Source of the DNA: an uncultured Prevotellaceae bacterium
GTDB taxonomy: Bacteria > Bacteroidota > Bacteroidia > Bacteroidales > Bacteroidaceae
DNA length: 64,000 nucleotides
Reading direction: 5' to 3'
Assembly: GCA_949299545.1 (NCBI GenBank)
Contig: CASGAM010000024.1
Span: 22,480-86,479, forward strand
A program made the position numbers and the translations under genes. Positions 8,374 through 15,991 of the stretch are shown one piece after another. How positions within the stretch are numbered: the first letter of the stretch is position 1; each line of letters begins with the position of its first letter. The notes below the pieces were generated by a model. It made no database searches. It was given only the letters and a program-made list of their open reading frames with translations, and was not told where the DNA came from.

Positions 8374-8405
8374 CAAAGGTACGTTTTTTTACATATAAAG
8401 CCAAA
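8374..8405 (-). promoter_or_regulatory. Bacteroidota promoter of manA-wza-like operon
   Basis: On the minus strand TTTG (8405-8402), 20 nt, then TACCTTTG (8381-8374). Transcription would start near 8367, about 12 nt before the chosen manA start. Confidence 0.7.
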
Positions 8406-8466
8406 AGATAGTCAACAAAAGCGCTTTAAGCATATTAATTTTTATTAATACTAATCTTTCAAACCT

Positions 8467-8682
8467 ATGAAAAACATTTATGACATCGCGGAGCTGGCGC
8501 ACCTCTACTGCCCCGGCTCCATCGGCTACAACGCGCAAAGACGCTTTGTACGCCTGCTGAAAAGTGAGAAAGAGTTATGGGACTGTCTATGCGCGCTGCA
8601 TTACCGACCGTATCAGCGCGCATTGACCCCGAAACAGTATGCGGCCATCACCGCCGTCCTTGGCGATCCGGATGAGGCATAG
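8467..8682 (+). CDS. DUF4248-like small protein (71 aa)
   Basis: The 71-aa protein begins MKNIYDIAELAHLYCP and has the pattern SIGYNAQRRFVRLLK ... LTPKQYAAITAVLGDP. Proteins of this size and pattern (DUF4248) occur in Bacteroidales beside HU-like and peptidoglycan-directed genes at polysaccharide loci. It is compact and probably helical, with no signal peptide or membrane helix. The arrangement of a short helix followed by basic residues could suit nucleic-acid or protein binding, but that is speculation. A strong hairpin at 8734-8770 separates it from the HU-like gene. The family assignment is from memory of the pattern and is fairly but not fully secure. Confidence 0.7.
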   Translation: MKNIYDIAELAHLYCPGSIGYNAQRRFVRLLKSEKELWDCLCALHYRPYQRALTPKQYAAITAVLGDPDEA

Positions 8683-8733
8683 TAGCGGCCGCAGCTGACA
8701 AAACACTCATCCAGAACTCTTTCCGTGACACAG

Positions 8734-8770
8734 CCCCGTGGACATGCCCCCGACCGGCATGTCCACGGGG
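8734..8770 (+). terminator. Perfect 15-bp hairpin after the DUF4248-like gene
   Basis: CCCCGTGGACATGCC (8734-8748) pairs perfectly with GGCATGTCCACGGGG (8756-8770) across a 7-nt loop. The following bases (TTGTCAT) are only weakly T-rich, so it may be a terminator or another structured RNA or DNA element. Confidence 0.6.
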
Positions 8771-8825
8771 TTGTCATATCCGGACGGCGGCAAGGCGCCT
8801 TCGCCCATTTTCCGGCCGGAAAAAG

Positions 8826-8885
8826 TAACCAAATACGACCAAAAGCTACCAAATGTAACCAAAAGCTACCAAAGGCTACCAAAAG
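8826..8885. repeat. Six tandem 10-bp repeats (consensus CTACCAAAAG) upstream of the HU-like gene
   Basis: The units are TAACCAAATA, CGACCAAAAG, CTACCAAATG, TAACCAAAAG, CTACCAAAGG and CTACCAAAAG, in exact 10-bp register from 8826 to 8885. ACCAAA is invariant in all six. The array ends just where the -33 box of the HU-like gene's promoter would sit (-7 box at 8911-8918), and its period matches one DNA helical turn. This suggests an operator for a protein binding one face of the helix. Open frames across this region are artefacts of the repeat. Confidence 0.85.
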
Positions 8886-8910
8886 CGTACACGGACTTTT
8901 CATCGCGACG

Positions 8911-8918
8911 TAACTTTG
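8911..8918 (+). promoter_or_regulatory. Promoter -7 box of the HU-like/P5-like/smalltalk operon
   Basis: TAACTTTG matches TAnnTTTG. No good TTTG box is found about 20 nt upstream, where the 10-bp repeat array ends, so activation by a repeat-binding protein would be plausible. The predicted start near 8925 gives a leader of about 58 nt to the ATG at 8983. Confidence 0.5.
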
Positions 8919-8982
8919 CATTGTCATCCGGAAGACAAAACAAAATATCAACAAAAGTATTCACCTTTTAAAACTTACAATC

Positions 8983-9396
8983 ATGTTACGTTACAAATTA
9001 ATTGAAAAGAAAAATCCGCAAAAACCTTTGGAAGCCGGCAAGTATTACGCCAAACTGTTATGGACGGGGGCCAACGACACGGACACGCTCAGTGAACGCA
9101 TCAGCGCCACATGTACCGTCACGCCGCACGACGTGAAAGCCGTACTGTCGGCCTTACAGGAACAAATGATCTATGACCTGCGCGACGGGAAAAGCGTTTC
9201 CCTTGAAAGACTCGGCACGTTCCGTCCCTCGCTGAACGGTACGGGCAGCGACACCAAAGAGAATTATAACATCGCCATGATAGAACGTGTGAAAGTGGTG
9301 TTCACACCCAACAGCCGCCTGAAAGCGGCGCTGGCCCCGGAGAATCCGGACATGAAGTTCTCGCGCGTCGACACCGAGGAAACGGCTGAACCGTAA
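8983..9396 (+). CDS. HU-like DNA-binding protein (HU-HIG type, 137 aa)
   Basis: The 137-aa protein matches the Bacteroidota HU-like family found in capsule and mobile loci. It opens MLRYKLIEKKNP, has GKYYAKLLWTGANDTDTLSERIS, and then a dimerisation core VTPHDVKAVLSALQEQMIYDLRDGKSVSLERLGTFRPSL, in which 'LGTFRPSL' parallels the IGFGTF region of HU. The segment after it (NYNIAMIERVKVVFTPNSRLK) corresponds to the DNA-binding arm. It is longer than classical HU (90 aa) and has an acidic tail. It should bind or bend DNA, and the 10-bp repeat array 98-157 nt upstream is a candidate target for autoregulation (inference). It is followed by the P5-like gene after 18 nt. Confidence 0.85.
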   Translation: MLRYKLIEKKNPQKPLEAGKYYAKLLWTGANDTDTLSERISATCTVTPHDVKAVLSALQEQMIYDLRDGKSVSLERLGTFRPSLNGTGSDTKENYNIAMIERVKVVFTPNSRLKAALAPENPDMKFSRVDTEETAEP

Positions 9397-9414
9397 GAAA
9401 TACCGGCCTGATGC

Positions 9415-9852
9415 ATGAAAACGAATGACATGAACAAAAGGAACACTGAAAGCAGGGGGTTGCGCAACCGCAACCCTCTCAACCTACCGAGAGACGGCCG
9501 GCTGCTGCGCGGTCTGGCAGCACAACAGGACGACCCGGACCATTACCGCTTCAAGAGTATGGCATGGGGCTACCGGGCCGCCTTCGTCACCCTGCGGCGC
9601 TGGCACGCCGCTCACGGCGGTCTCACCGTCACTTCGCTCACCGGTCTGTTGAAAGGCAACATCTCCGACATGGAAGCAGACATTTATATCCGTAAGATCT
9701 GTTGCCTGACGGGGCTACCGCGTGACGGTGACTTAGACGTGACTGACCCTGATACAATGCTCTCCCTGGCTGCCGCCATCAGCCGCATAGAGAACGGCGT
9801 GCCTGCCCGCACGGCGGAAATCGCGGACGGCTGGGCTCTGTACATGGGATGA
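9415..9852 (+). CDS. Phage structural protein P5-like / peptidoglycan-related protein (145 aa)
   Basis: The pattern RGLRNRNPLNL ... FKSMAWGYRAAFVTLRRW ... IYIRKICCLTGLP ... LAAAISRIENG is that of Bacteroidales proteins usually annotated as structural protein P5, which resemble phage lysis-type, probably cell-wall-directed, proteins. At comparable capsule loci this slot is often filled by an N-acetylmuramoyl-L-alanine amidase, which supports a peptidoglycan role by position (inference). It has no signal peptide. An in-frame ATG at 9430 is an alternative start. It lies 18 nt after the HU-like gene and 89 nt before the smalltalk peptide on the same strand. Confidence 0.75.
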   Translation: MKTNDMNKRNTESRGLRNRNPLNLPRDGRLLRGLAAQQDDPDHYRFKSMAWGYRAAFVTLRRWHAAHGGLTVTSLTGLLKGNISDMEADIYIRKICCLTGLPRDGDLDVTDPDTMLSLAAAISRIENGVPARTAEIADGWALYMG

Positions 9853-9941
9853 GCGACACTCATCAAAACTGGCCTCCTCCGATAAGGGAGAGGCCGATAA
9901 AAGAAAGATTTAATTTACCAACCTTCAAAAAAAACAGAATC

Positions 9942-10037
9942 ATGAACAAGAAAAGCTGGCAAACCGTACTCAACATCATCATCGCCGTGGCAAGCGCCAT
10001 CGCAGGCGTCATCTTCGGAAGCTGCTTGCAGGGATGA
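9942..10037 (+). CDS. Smalltalk-type membrane peptide (31 aa)
   Basis: ATG 9942 to TGA 10037 encodes a peptide starting MNKKSWQTVLNIIIAVASAI and ending IFGSCLQG. A basic, Trp-containing start, one hydrophobic helix with small residues and a terminal Cys are features of the peptides named smalltalk protein in Bacteroidales. A longer in-frame start at 9849 overlaps the end of the P5-like gene and adds residues that do not belong to the family, so I prefer 9942. Size and topology recall holins or small toxins, and the partner P5-like gene fits that picture, but function is unknown. Confidence 0.75.
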   Translation: MNKKSWQTVLNIIIAVASAIAGVIFGSCLQG

Positions 10038-10061
10038 GACGGAATTCTTGAGTAATCGGGG

Positions 10062-10093
10062 TATTGAACGGAAATGTATGTTTCCGTTCAATA
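10062..10093 (+). terminator. Perfect 13-bp hairpin after the smalltalk gene
   Basis: TATTGAACGGAAA (10062-10074) pairs with TTTCCGTTCAATA (10081-10093) across TGTATG. It lies 25 nt after the stop codon. The downstream bases (TCATTCTTGTC) are only moderately T-rich. Confidence 0.65.
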
Positions 10094-10171
10094 TCATTCT
10101 TGTCTACATAAAAAACATGCCTGAGAAACGATTAATATTTATTTTACATGGCAGAAGAGAATAAAAATACG

Positions 10172-10179
10172 TACCTTTG
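10172..10179 (+). promoter_or_regulatory. Promoter -7 box of the HAD phosphatase gene
   Basis: TACCTTTG fits TAnnTTTG. The -33 box is weak (TTTA about 25 nt upstream). It would start transcription near 10186, leaving a leader of about 90 nt. Confidence 0.4.
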
Positions 10180-10277
10180 CAAAACAGCCGGCGGTTTCGG
10201 GAATCCCCCTCCAGGAACCTGCACACCGGCAAACAATAACTTTTGTATCAACGCAACGATTATCAAACACTAAGGAA

Positions 10278-10700
10278 ATGACTATTGCAGTAGACTTTGA
10301 CGGAACAATCGTGGAACACCGTTACCCGGAAATCGGCAGAGAAATACCCTTTGCCGTGGAAACTCTGAAGAAACTCCAGGAGGAACATCACTTGCTCATC
10401 CTGTGGAGCGTAAGGGAAGGCCGGCTGTTGGACGAGGCCATCGAATGGTGCAAGGCACGCGGACTGGAGTTTTATGCCACCAACAAAGACTTTCCGGAAG
10501 AAGACGAATCGAAGAACAAGCACTACAGCCGCAAGCTGAAAGCTGACATGTTCATAGACGACCGTAACGTAGGCGGACTGCCCGACTGGGGAACCATCTA
10601 CAAAATCATACGAGAAAAGAAAACCCTGCAACAGGTTCTCATGGAGGACATGCAGGATGACTACGAACAACCAAAAAGAAAAAAATGGTGGCAGTTCTGA
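10278..10700 (+). CDS. HAD-superfamily hydrolase of the Bacteroides capsule-locus type (140 aa)
   Basis: The first catalytic motif is AVDFDGTIVEH (DxDGT, nucleophile Asp6 and acid/base Asp8). LLILWSVREG supplies motif II and ADMFIDDRNVGG the acidic motif IV. The protein is small and capless, as are the HAD proteins common beside Bacteroidales polysaccharide genes. It probably dephosphorylates a small phosphorylated sugar or nucleotide, but the substrate is unknown. Its C-terminus is basic (KRKKWWQF). It has its own promoter-like box and faces the kinase gene, with a shared hairpin between them. Confidence 0.82.
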   Translation: MTIAVDFDGTIVEHRYPEIGREIPFAVETLKKLQEEHHLLILWSVREGRLLDEAIEWCKARGLEFYATNKDFPEEDESKNKHYSRKLKADMFIDDRNVGGLPDWGTIYKIIREKKTLQQVLMEDMQDDYEQPKRKKWWQF

Positions 10701-10772
10701 CATTTTTGCAATAATGCAAAAAATAAGAACGAGAATATAGCATACGCTATCCTCTCACATCACACAGCATAA

Positions 10773-10809
10773 GGGGCCGCAACGGAACAGATATTTCCGA
10801 AACGGCCCC
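10773..10809. terminator. Shared hairpin between the convergent HAD and kinase genes
   Basis: GGGGCCG (10773-10779) pairs with CGGCCCC (10803-10809), with an inner CGGAA/TTCCG stem. AT-rich sequence flanks it. It can serve both convergent genes. Confidence 0.6.
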
Positions 10810-10833
10810 AAATTATTAATTGAAAAGTTATTC

Positions 10834-13320
10834 CTATTCGCTATCGTGCATCTCTTCCTCTTTAATGAAACGACCGCTACGTTTCTTACCTTTTTCTGAA
10901 GAAGTTTCCGTATTACCATAGGTACCATAATGACCATAATGACCATAACGTCCATAACGTCCATAACGTCCATAATGGCCGTAACCGTAATAATAACCAT
11001 GCTTGCGCTGACCGAGGTCTACGCCGTTGAGGACGAGATTGATTTTCGGAAGTCTCCCTTCCTCGTTAATGCTATTAATCAGATCAAAGTTACGTTTCAA
11101 AGAGTAATCGGCACGACATACAATCAACGTGGCATCTGCCAGACGCCCTAACTGCAACGTATCACTCACAAGCCCCAACGGCGGTGTATCAACCACTACA
11201 AAATCGTACCACTCCCTGAATTTAGAGAGCGCATAGTCCAAACGCTCTGAAGAAATCAACTCTCCCGGATTTGGCGGGATAAGCCCGGCCGGCAGCACGT
11301 CGAGGTTGGCATTAATGCCTGAGTTGATGATCTGCTCGCGCAGGAATTCATCCGAACTATCCTCTGAAGCAAGGAATGCGGTTAAACCGCGACTACCGCT
11401 GTTGAGACCAAACAAGCGGGCTAAACGAGGTTTACGGATGTCGAGACCGATTACCAGAATCTTCTTGCCCAAAAGCGCCATACTCATGGCCAGGTTCGTA
11501 GAAACAAAAGTCTTGCCCTCACCGGGAATGACGGACGTACAAATTAGAACCCGCTCGCTTTTCTTCATGATAAAGGCCAGATTCGTACGAAGGCTGCGGA
11601 AGGTTTCTTCCATAATATCATTGGTATTCTCCCTAATGACAATGGCACGCTGTCCTTCTTTCAGGTCTTTGGCCACAAAGATATCCGCCAGCACCGGTAT
11701 CTTAGTCAGTTTCTCAACATCGGCCCGTCCCTCGATGCGGTATTTCAGTAAATTAATAACATAAAGCAATCCGGCCGGAAGACCTATGCCCAGCACCAAA
11801 GCGACAAGCAACACAAGTTTACCACGCGGCGCGATAGGCCTCAGCGTGCTTTCGGGAGCATCAACGACCTGAGCCTTAGCAGCCGTAGCAGCCAAAGAGA
11901 TGGAGTTCTCTTCCCGTTTCTGCAACAAAATCTGATAAAGAGAGGCCTGAATTTCTTGTTGCCTTCCGATATTATTCAGCATCTTTTCTTGCGTCGGCGC
12001 AGAAGAGAGCTTTCTCATGAATGCAGAATATTGATCATCAACATGACGCTTCTTTATCCGGAGATTGTCATAAATGGTCTGTAAAGAATACCGGATACCG
12101 GGTAATGCAGTTTCGATGGCATCTGTCAACTTCACAACTACGGGTGAGTTTTCAGAGGCAGATTTCAGAAGTTGAGCCCGGGCTAATATATTGTTATTAT
12201 ATTCCACAATGCTTGTATTCAGGCTCTGGTCGCTCAGCCCCAGATTAGCCGGTATGACCTGCATCTCGTTTTGCGGATTCATCACATAATCAAGCAAAGA
12301 CTTTACCAGCACCATTTCGGTTTCCACTTCCACCTGTTGTTTTTGGTATTCTTCCAAGCCGCCATAGGCCAACTGCGCGTCTGAGGTCAGATTCACCAAG
12401 CTGTTTTCCCGCTTGTAAATTTCCAGATTTGATTCCGTACGCCCCAATTCACGTTCAATCATATCCAAACGCTCGTTAATGAAAGCCTCGGTCTTGATGG
12501 CAACCTCATTTTTACTCTCGTTGGCGTCTTCATTATAAACACGGATCAACTCATTAAGATAATCCTCTGCACGCTTACGCTGCGTGTCTGTCAGCGAAAT
12601 ACTCGCGATAGTGGTCATTTTACTAATCGGCTCTATCGTGGTATTATCCATGATGGCATAAGTCATGAGATCCGGATTGTAAATAACAATGTGCAGCTCC
12701 CGGTCTTCAAACTCTACGTCTTCCACTCTGTTAAGAAAAACCCATCCGGAAGGCGTCTTGACCCTTGAAGGGAAACCTTTTATCTGCGCCTCAAAATCTT
12801 GTTCCAAAGATGTTCCTTTGATTTTATATCCTCCATCAAAGGCCTTGAGGTGGAGTTCCACCGGCATAGACAAGGTATCCAGGTCGATTGTGGACATATC
12901 CGCCGTGACTGGCGTATTTTTATATAATTCTTCGTCGCGCACCACACCGTCGTAAGCATAGCGTACGTATAATTTCAGATTCATCACAGAACGTTTGGCC
13001 AATGTCTTGCTGCTTAATATCTGCATTTCATTGTCAAAACCGTTCGTGTTATTCAGTATGCCCAACTGAGTAAAATTAGCCAATCCGTTACCTTGCATCC
13101 TGCGCGTGTACGGATCGTCCTCCTTTATCAGGATTTCAGCAGAAGTCATATATACCGGCGGCGTATATCGCAAATACAGAAATGCGAGAAAAACACACGC
13201 AACTACGGACATGAGGAACCAATGCCAATATAAGACAGCCATATCCCATAGCGCCTTGAAATCAAAACCCGCTTCGCTTTCCCCGTTTAATTGTTCGTTC
13301 TGAATATTATTCTGTGACAT
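10834..13320 (-). CDS. Wzc-like polysaccharide co-polymerase/tyrosine kinase (828 aa)
   Basis: The order is a Wzz-type transmembrane segment (about residues 27-50), a long periplasmic coiled-coil region with GNVR-like end, a second membrane segment (about 500-522; LVLLVALVLGIGLPAGLLY) and a cytoplasmic BY-kinase domain. The kinase has Walker A (IPGEGKTFVSTNLA, about 597), Walker A' (LVIGLDIRKPR) and Walker B (FVVVDTPP, about 710). The tail at about 771-803 is tyrosine-rich, with seven consecutive X-Tyr-Gly triplets, and would be the autophosphorylation cluster. It should set chain length and drive export with the Wza-like lipoprotein. The triplets are encoded by a 9-bp tandem repeat, so tail length could vary. 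It has a good promoter of its own and is divergent from the sugar transferase gene. Confidence 0.93.
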   Translation of the reverse strand: MSQNNIQNEQLNGESEAGFDFKALWDMAVLYWHWFLMSVVACVFLAFLYLRYTPPVYMTSAEILIKEDDPYTRRMQGNGLANFTQLGILNNTNGFDNEMQILSSKTLAKRSVMNLKLYVRYAYDGVVRDEELYKNTPVTADMSTIDLDTLSMPVELHLKAFDGGYKIKGTSLEQDFEAQIKGFPSRVKTPSGWVFLNRVEDVEFEDRELHIVIYNPDLMTYAIMDNTTIEPISKMTTIASISLTDTQRKRAEDYLNELIRVYNEDANESKNEVAIKTEAFINERLDMIERELGRTESNLEIYKRENSLVNLTSDAQLAYGGLEEYQKQQVEVETEMVLVKSLLDYVMNPQNEMQVIPANLGLSDQSLNTSIVEYNNNILARAQLLKSASENSPVVVKLTDAIETALPGIRYSLQTIYDNLRIKKRHVDDQYSAFMRKLSSAPTQEKMLNNIGRQQEIQASLYQILLQKREENSISLAATAAKAQVVDAPESTLRPIAPRGKLVLLVALVLGIGLPAGLLYVINLLKYRIEGRADVEKLTKIPVLADIFVAKDLKEGQRAIVIRENTNDIMEETFRSLRTNLAFIMKKSERVLICTSVIPGEGKTFVSTNLAMSMALLGKKILVIGLDIRKPRLARLFGLNSGSRGLTAFLASEDSSDEFLREQIINSGINANLDVLPAGLIPPNPGELISSERLDYALSKFREWYDFVVVDTPPLGLVSDTLQLGRLADATLIVCRADYSLKRNFDLINSINEEGRLPKINLVLNGVDLGQRKHGYYYGYGHYGRYGRYGRYGHYGHYGTYGNTETSSEKGKKRSGRFIKEEEMHDSE
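10916..10978 (-). repeat. Seven 9-bp tandem units encoding XYG triplets in the kinase tail
   Basis: Plus-strand units CCATAGGTA, CCATAATGA (x2), CCATAACGT (x3) and CCATAATGG follow without gaps. They encode His/Arg/Thr-Tyr-Gly triplets. Three identical adjacent copies allow slippage without frameshift. Confidence 0.85.
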
Positions 13321-13339
13321 AGTCGTTTTTTTAACAGCG

Positions 13340-13371
13340 CAAAAATAAGTTTTTTTTTTAATGTGAGCAAA
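13340..13371 (-). promoter_or_regulatory. Bacteroidota promoter of the Wzc-like kinase gene
   Basis: Minus strand: TTTG (13371-13368), 20 nt, TATTTTTG (13347-13340). The start would be near 13333, only about 13 nt before the ATG at 13320. Confidence 0.65.
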
Positions 13372-13429
13372 TCAAAACATATTATAATGGTATATTTCTG
13401 ATTATTTGCGGATTTTTTCAATACAAGAC

Positions 13430-13460
13430 TTGACATTAATAAAAATAAGATATAAATTTG
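13430..13460 (+). promoter_or_regulatory. Bacteroidota promoter of the sugar transferase-rmlA operon
   Basis: CTTG/TTG at 13430-13432, 20 nt, then TAAATTTG (13453-13460). It is divergent from the kinase promoter within the same 177-bp gap. The start is near 13467, about 30 nt before the ATG at 13498. Confidence 0.6.
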
Positions 13461-13497
13461 CCTATTAAACAGGAATCTCAACAAATTGCCCCTAAAC

Positions 13498-14904
13498 ATG
13501 AAACAAAGAACTACTGAAGATTCGCATATTGTGCAATTTTTCATTGCCGGTAACGACATCATAGTTGCAATATTCAGCTACTGGCTGTCGCTTTTAATAT
13601 TTAAAGGCAGTGATCTGGTCTTTCATGTACCAGATGAGATCAAAACATTTTTTGTAATTGTAGGCATGAGCGTCATACCGGCATTCGTGATAGCGCCTCC
13701 TCTTTTTATGAAACGACTCACATACAGTGACAACATTATTTCGCGATGTCTTTTCATGTGTACCACCCACTTGTTGATAGTACTTGCATTGAAAGGCATC
13801 GTCAGCCTTACACCAGGCATGAATAAAGTCATTATATTTGGGTATGTTTTTTTTTCCATCTTCTTAATTATCGAGCGATTAGCAATTCATTTCTTTTTAA
13901 GGAAAAAACGCCATGCAGGAAGGAATCAACGTGTCGTTATTTTCATCGGCCACCCATGGAACTTGGAAAACTTGTACGATACGCTCAAGGACAGTTCATT
14001 AGGATACAAGATGGCTGGTATTTTTACACGTCAAACCATTCCATCGAACATAAAACTCACAAACTTGGGAGACCGTTCGCAGGTCATCGACTACTTAAAG
14101 ACACACCATGAAGTAACAGACGTTTACCTTGTTCCAGATGAAGACTATATCGCCGAAACAAAAAGGATTTATCACTATTGTGAAAATAATCTCATCCGAT
14201 TTTATGCTCTCCCGATTTTTATCGATTTTCTAAAAAAAAGAATGACTTTGTCTCATATAGGTGCGACTCCGATATTAAGCGCACGTGACGAGCCACTGCA
14301 AGACATTTGGAACAGAGCTGTTAAACGAACGTTTGACATTACCGTATCGGGCATCTTCCTGCTGACTGTCTTTCCGGTGGTCTATCTGATCGTCGGACTG
14401 ATTATAAAAAGGCAAAGCCCCGGCCCCATCATCTTCAAACAAAAACGTAACGGGTTAGACGGTTCTGAATTCTACTGTCTCAAGTTCCGGTCGATGCACG
14501 TCAACAGCGATGCAGACAAGGTGCAAGCGACAGAAAACGACCCACGAAAATTCAAGTTCGGCGACTTTATGCGTCGCACCAATATTGATGAGTTGCCACA
14601 ATTCATCAATGTATTCTTTGGAAGCATGAGCATCGTCGGTCCGCGTCCACACATGTTGCTGCATACACAGGAATATTCAAAACTCATCAGTAATTACATG
14701 GTCAGACACTGGGTAAAACCAGGCATCACCGGATGGGCGCAGTCACATGGCTTCAGAGGTGAAACAAAGACTCTGGAACAGATGGAAGAACGCGTAAAAG
14801 CAGACATTTGGTATGTAGAAAACTGGACATTTTTCTTAGATCTGCGCATTATTTGGCGTACTGCCATGAACATGATTCAACGAAACGAAAAAAACGCTTA
14901 TTAA
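13498..14904 (+). CDS. Undecaprenyl-phosphate sugar phosphotransferase (WcaJ/WbaP family)
   Basis: This integral membrane enzyme transfers a sugar-1-phosphate to undecaprenyl phosphate, the first step of capsule/exopolysaccharide repeat-unit assembly. The N-terminal half has about four hydrophobic helices and a CoA-binding-like domain. The C-terminal half is the bacterial sugar transferase domain, with a membrane helix ([20 protein letters not shown]), [12 protein letters not shown], the catalytic-region motif [16 protein letters not shown] and [10 protein letters not shown] start at ATG 13498 (468 aa) because the extension upstream would need a TTG start. Which sugar it uses (glucose or galactose type) cannot be decided. 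rmlA follows after 17 nt. Confidence 0.93.
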   Translation: MKQRTTEDSHIVQFFIAGNDIIVAIFSYWLSLLIFKGSDLVFHVPDEIKTFFVIVGMSVIPAFVIAPPLFMKRLTYSDNIISRCLFMCTTHLLIVLALKGIVSLTPGMNKVIIFGYVFFSIFLIIERLAIHFFLRKKRHAGRNQRVVIFIGHPWNLENLYDTLKDSSLGYKMAGIFTRQTIPSNIKLTNLGDRSQVIDYLKTHHEVTDVYLVPDEDYIAETKRIYHYCENNLIRFYALPIFIDFLKKRMTLSHIGATPILSARDEPLQDIWNRAVKRTFDITVSGIFLLTVFPVVYLIVGLIIKRQSPGPIIFKQKRNGLDGSEFYCLKFRSMHVNSDADKVQATENDPRKFKFGDFMRRTNIDELPQFINVFFGSMSIVGPRPHMLLHTQEYSKLISNYMVRHWVKPGITGWAQSHGFRGETKTLEQMEERVKADIWYVENWTFFLDLRIIWRTAMNMIQRNEKNAY

Positions 14905-14921
14905 CAAAACATATTAATAAC

Positions 14922-15812
14922 ATGAAAGGAATTGTTCTCGCCGGAGGCTCCGGAACCCGATTATACCCTATTACAAAAGGTGTAAGCAAACAAATGCTGC
15001 CAGTTTTCGACAAACCGATGATCTACTACCCTATTTCCGTCTTGATGCTGGCCGGCATAAGAGAGATCCTCATTATCAGCACGCCTCACGACTTACCGGG
15101 GTTCAAACGCTTATTAGGCGATGGTAGCGATTTTGGTGTTACGTTTTCTTATGCCGAACAGCCATCCCCAGACGGTCTCGCACAGGCTTTTATTATTGGA
15201 AAGGAATTTATCGGCAAAGACAGCGCATGCCTGGTTCTCGGCGACAATATATTCCATGGCGCCGGTCTCACCCACATGCTGAAAGAAGCCGTACGGACAG
15301 CCGAACAAGAAAACAAAGCAACCGTCTTCGGTTATTGGGTGAACGATCCCGAAAGGTATGGAGTAGCAGAATTTGACAAGGACGGCAACTGCCTGAGCAT
15401 AGAAGAAAAACCGGCACAACCGAAAAGCAACTATGCCGTTGTCGGCCTTTATTTCTACCCCAACAGCGTTGTCGACATTGCCGCCGGCATAAAACCGTCA
15501 GCACGCGGCGAACTGGAAATCACAACCGTCAATCAGGTTTACTTAAGCAGCCAGTCATTGAAAGTTCAAACATTGGGCCGAGGGTTCGCATGGCTGGACA
15601 CCGGCACACACGACAGTTTGAGCGAAGCCAGCACGTTCATCGAAGTCATCGAGAAACGGCAAGGACTCAAGATAGCCTGCCTTGAAGGCATTGCCTACCG
15701 TAACAGATGGATTACTGCGGAAAAATTACGGGAAGTGGCAGCCCCGATGGCAAAGAACCAATACGGGCAATACCTGATAAGGCTCAGCCAGGAGCCTCCG
15801 CGTAAAGAATAA
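14922..15812 (+). CDS. rmlA: Glucose-1-phosphate thymidylyltransferase
   Basis: The product makes dTDP-glucose from glucose-1-phosphate and dTTP, the first step towards dTDP-rhamnose and other dTDP sugars. The nucleotidyltransferase signature [20 protein letters not shown] starts at residue 6, followed by [36 protein letters not shown] and the C-terminal [10 protein letters not shown]. At 296 aa it has the usual length. I start at ATG 14922 because the upstream in-frame extension overlaps the transferase gene in another frame. The partners rmlB, rmlC and rmlD are absent from the window. A terminator follows. Confidence 0.95.
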   Translation: MKGIVLAGGSGTRLYPITKGVSKQMLPVFDKPMIYYPISVLMLAGIREILIISTPHDLPGFKRLLGDGSDFGVTFSYAEQPSPDGLAQAFIIGKEFIGKDSACLVLGDNIFHGAGLTHMLKEAVRTAEQENKATVFGYWVNDPERYGVAEFDKDGNCLSIEEKPAQPKSNYAVVGLYFYPNSVVDIAAGIKPSARGELEITTVNQVYLSSQSLKVQTLGRGFAWLDTGTHDSLSEASTFIEVIEKRQGLKIACLEGIAYRNRWITAEKLREVAAPMAKNQYGQYLIRLSQEPPRKE

Positions 15813-15837
15813 TAAAAAAAACACCCGTCAAAACCGG

Positions 15838-15875
15838 AAACCCCGCTTCGAAACCTCTGTCTCAGGCGGGGTTTT
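15838..15875 (+). terminator. Terminator after rmlA
   Basis: AAACCCCGC (15838-15846) pairs with GCGGGGTTT (15866-15874), ending in TTTT then C. It closes the transferase-rmlA unit. Confidence 0.85.
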
Positions 15876-15927
15876 CTACACAATTTCTGCCAGCCGGAAA
15901 GAAAAAAAACACTTTATAGCGCAAAAA

Positions 15928-15959
15928 TTGGGTAAAATTGCCTGTTGGTATTATCTTTG
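15928..15959 (+). promoter_or_regulatory. Bacteroidota promoter of the 211-aa protein gene
   Basis: TTG (15928-15930), 21 nt, then TATCTTTG (15952-15959). The start is near 15966, about 26 nt before the ATG at 15992. Confidence 0.6.
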
Positions 15960-15991
15960 CATACTATAACATAAAAACGAGGTAACAACAA

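Noticed and set aside
8826-8885. Short tandem repeats as a CRISPR array
   Set aside because: The units are 10 bp in immediate succession without spacers and no cas gene is nearby.
8613-8971. Open frames across the 10-bp repeat array
   Set aside because: They translate the repeats and hairpin into low-complexity peptides; the true genes on either side and the promoter explain the region.
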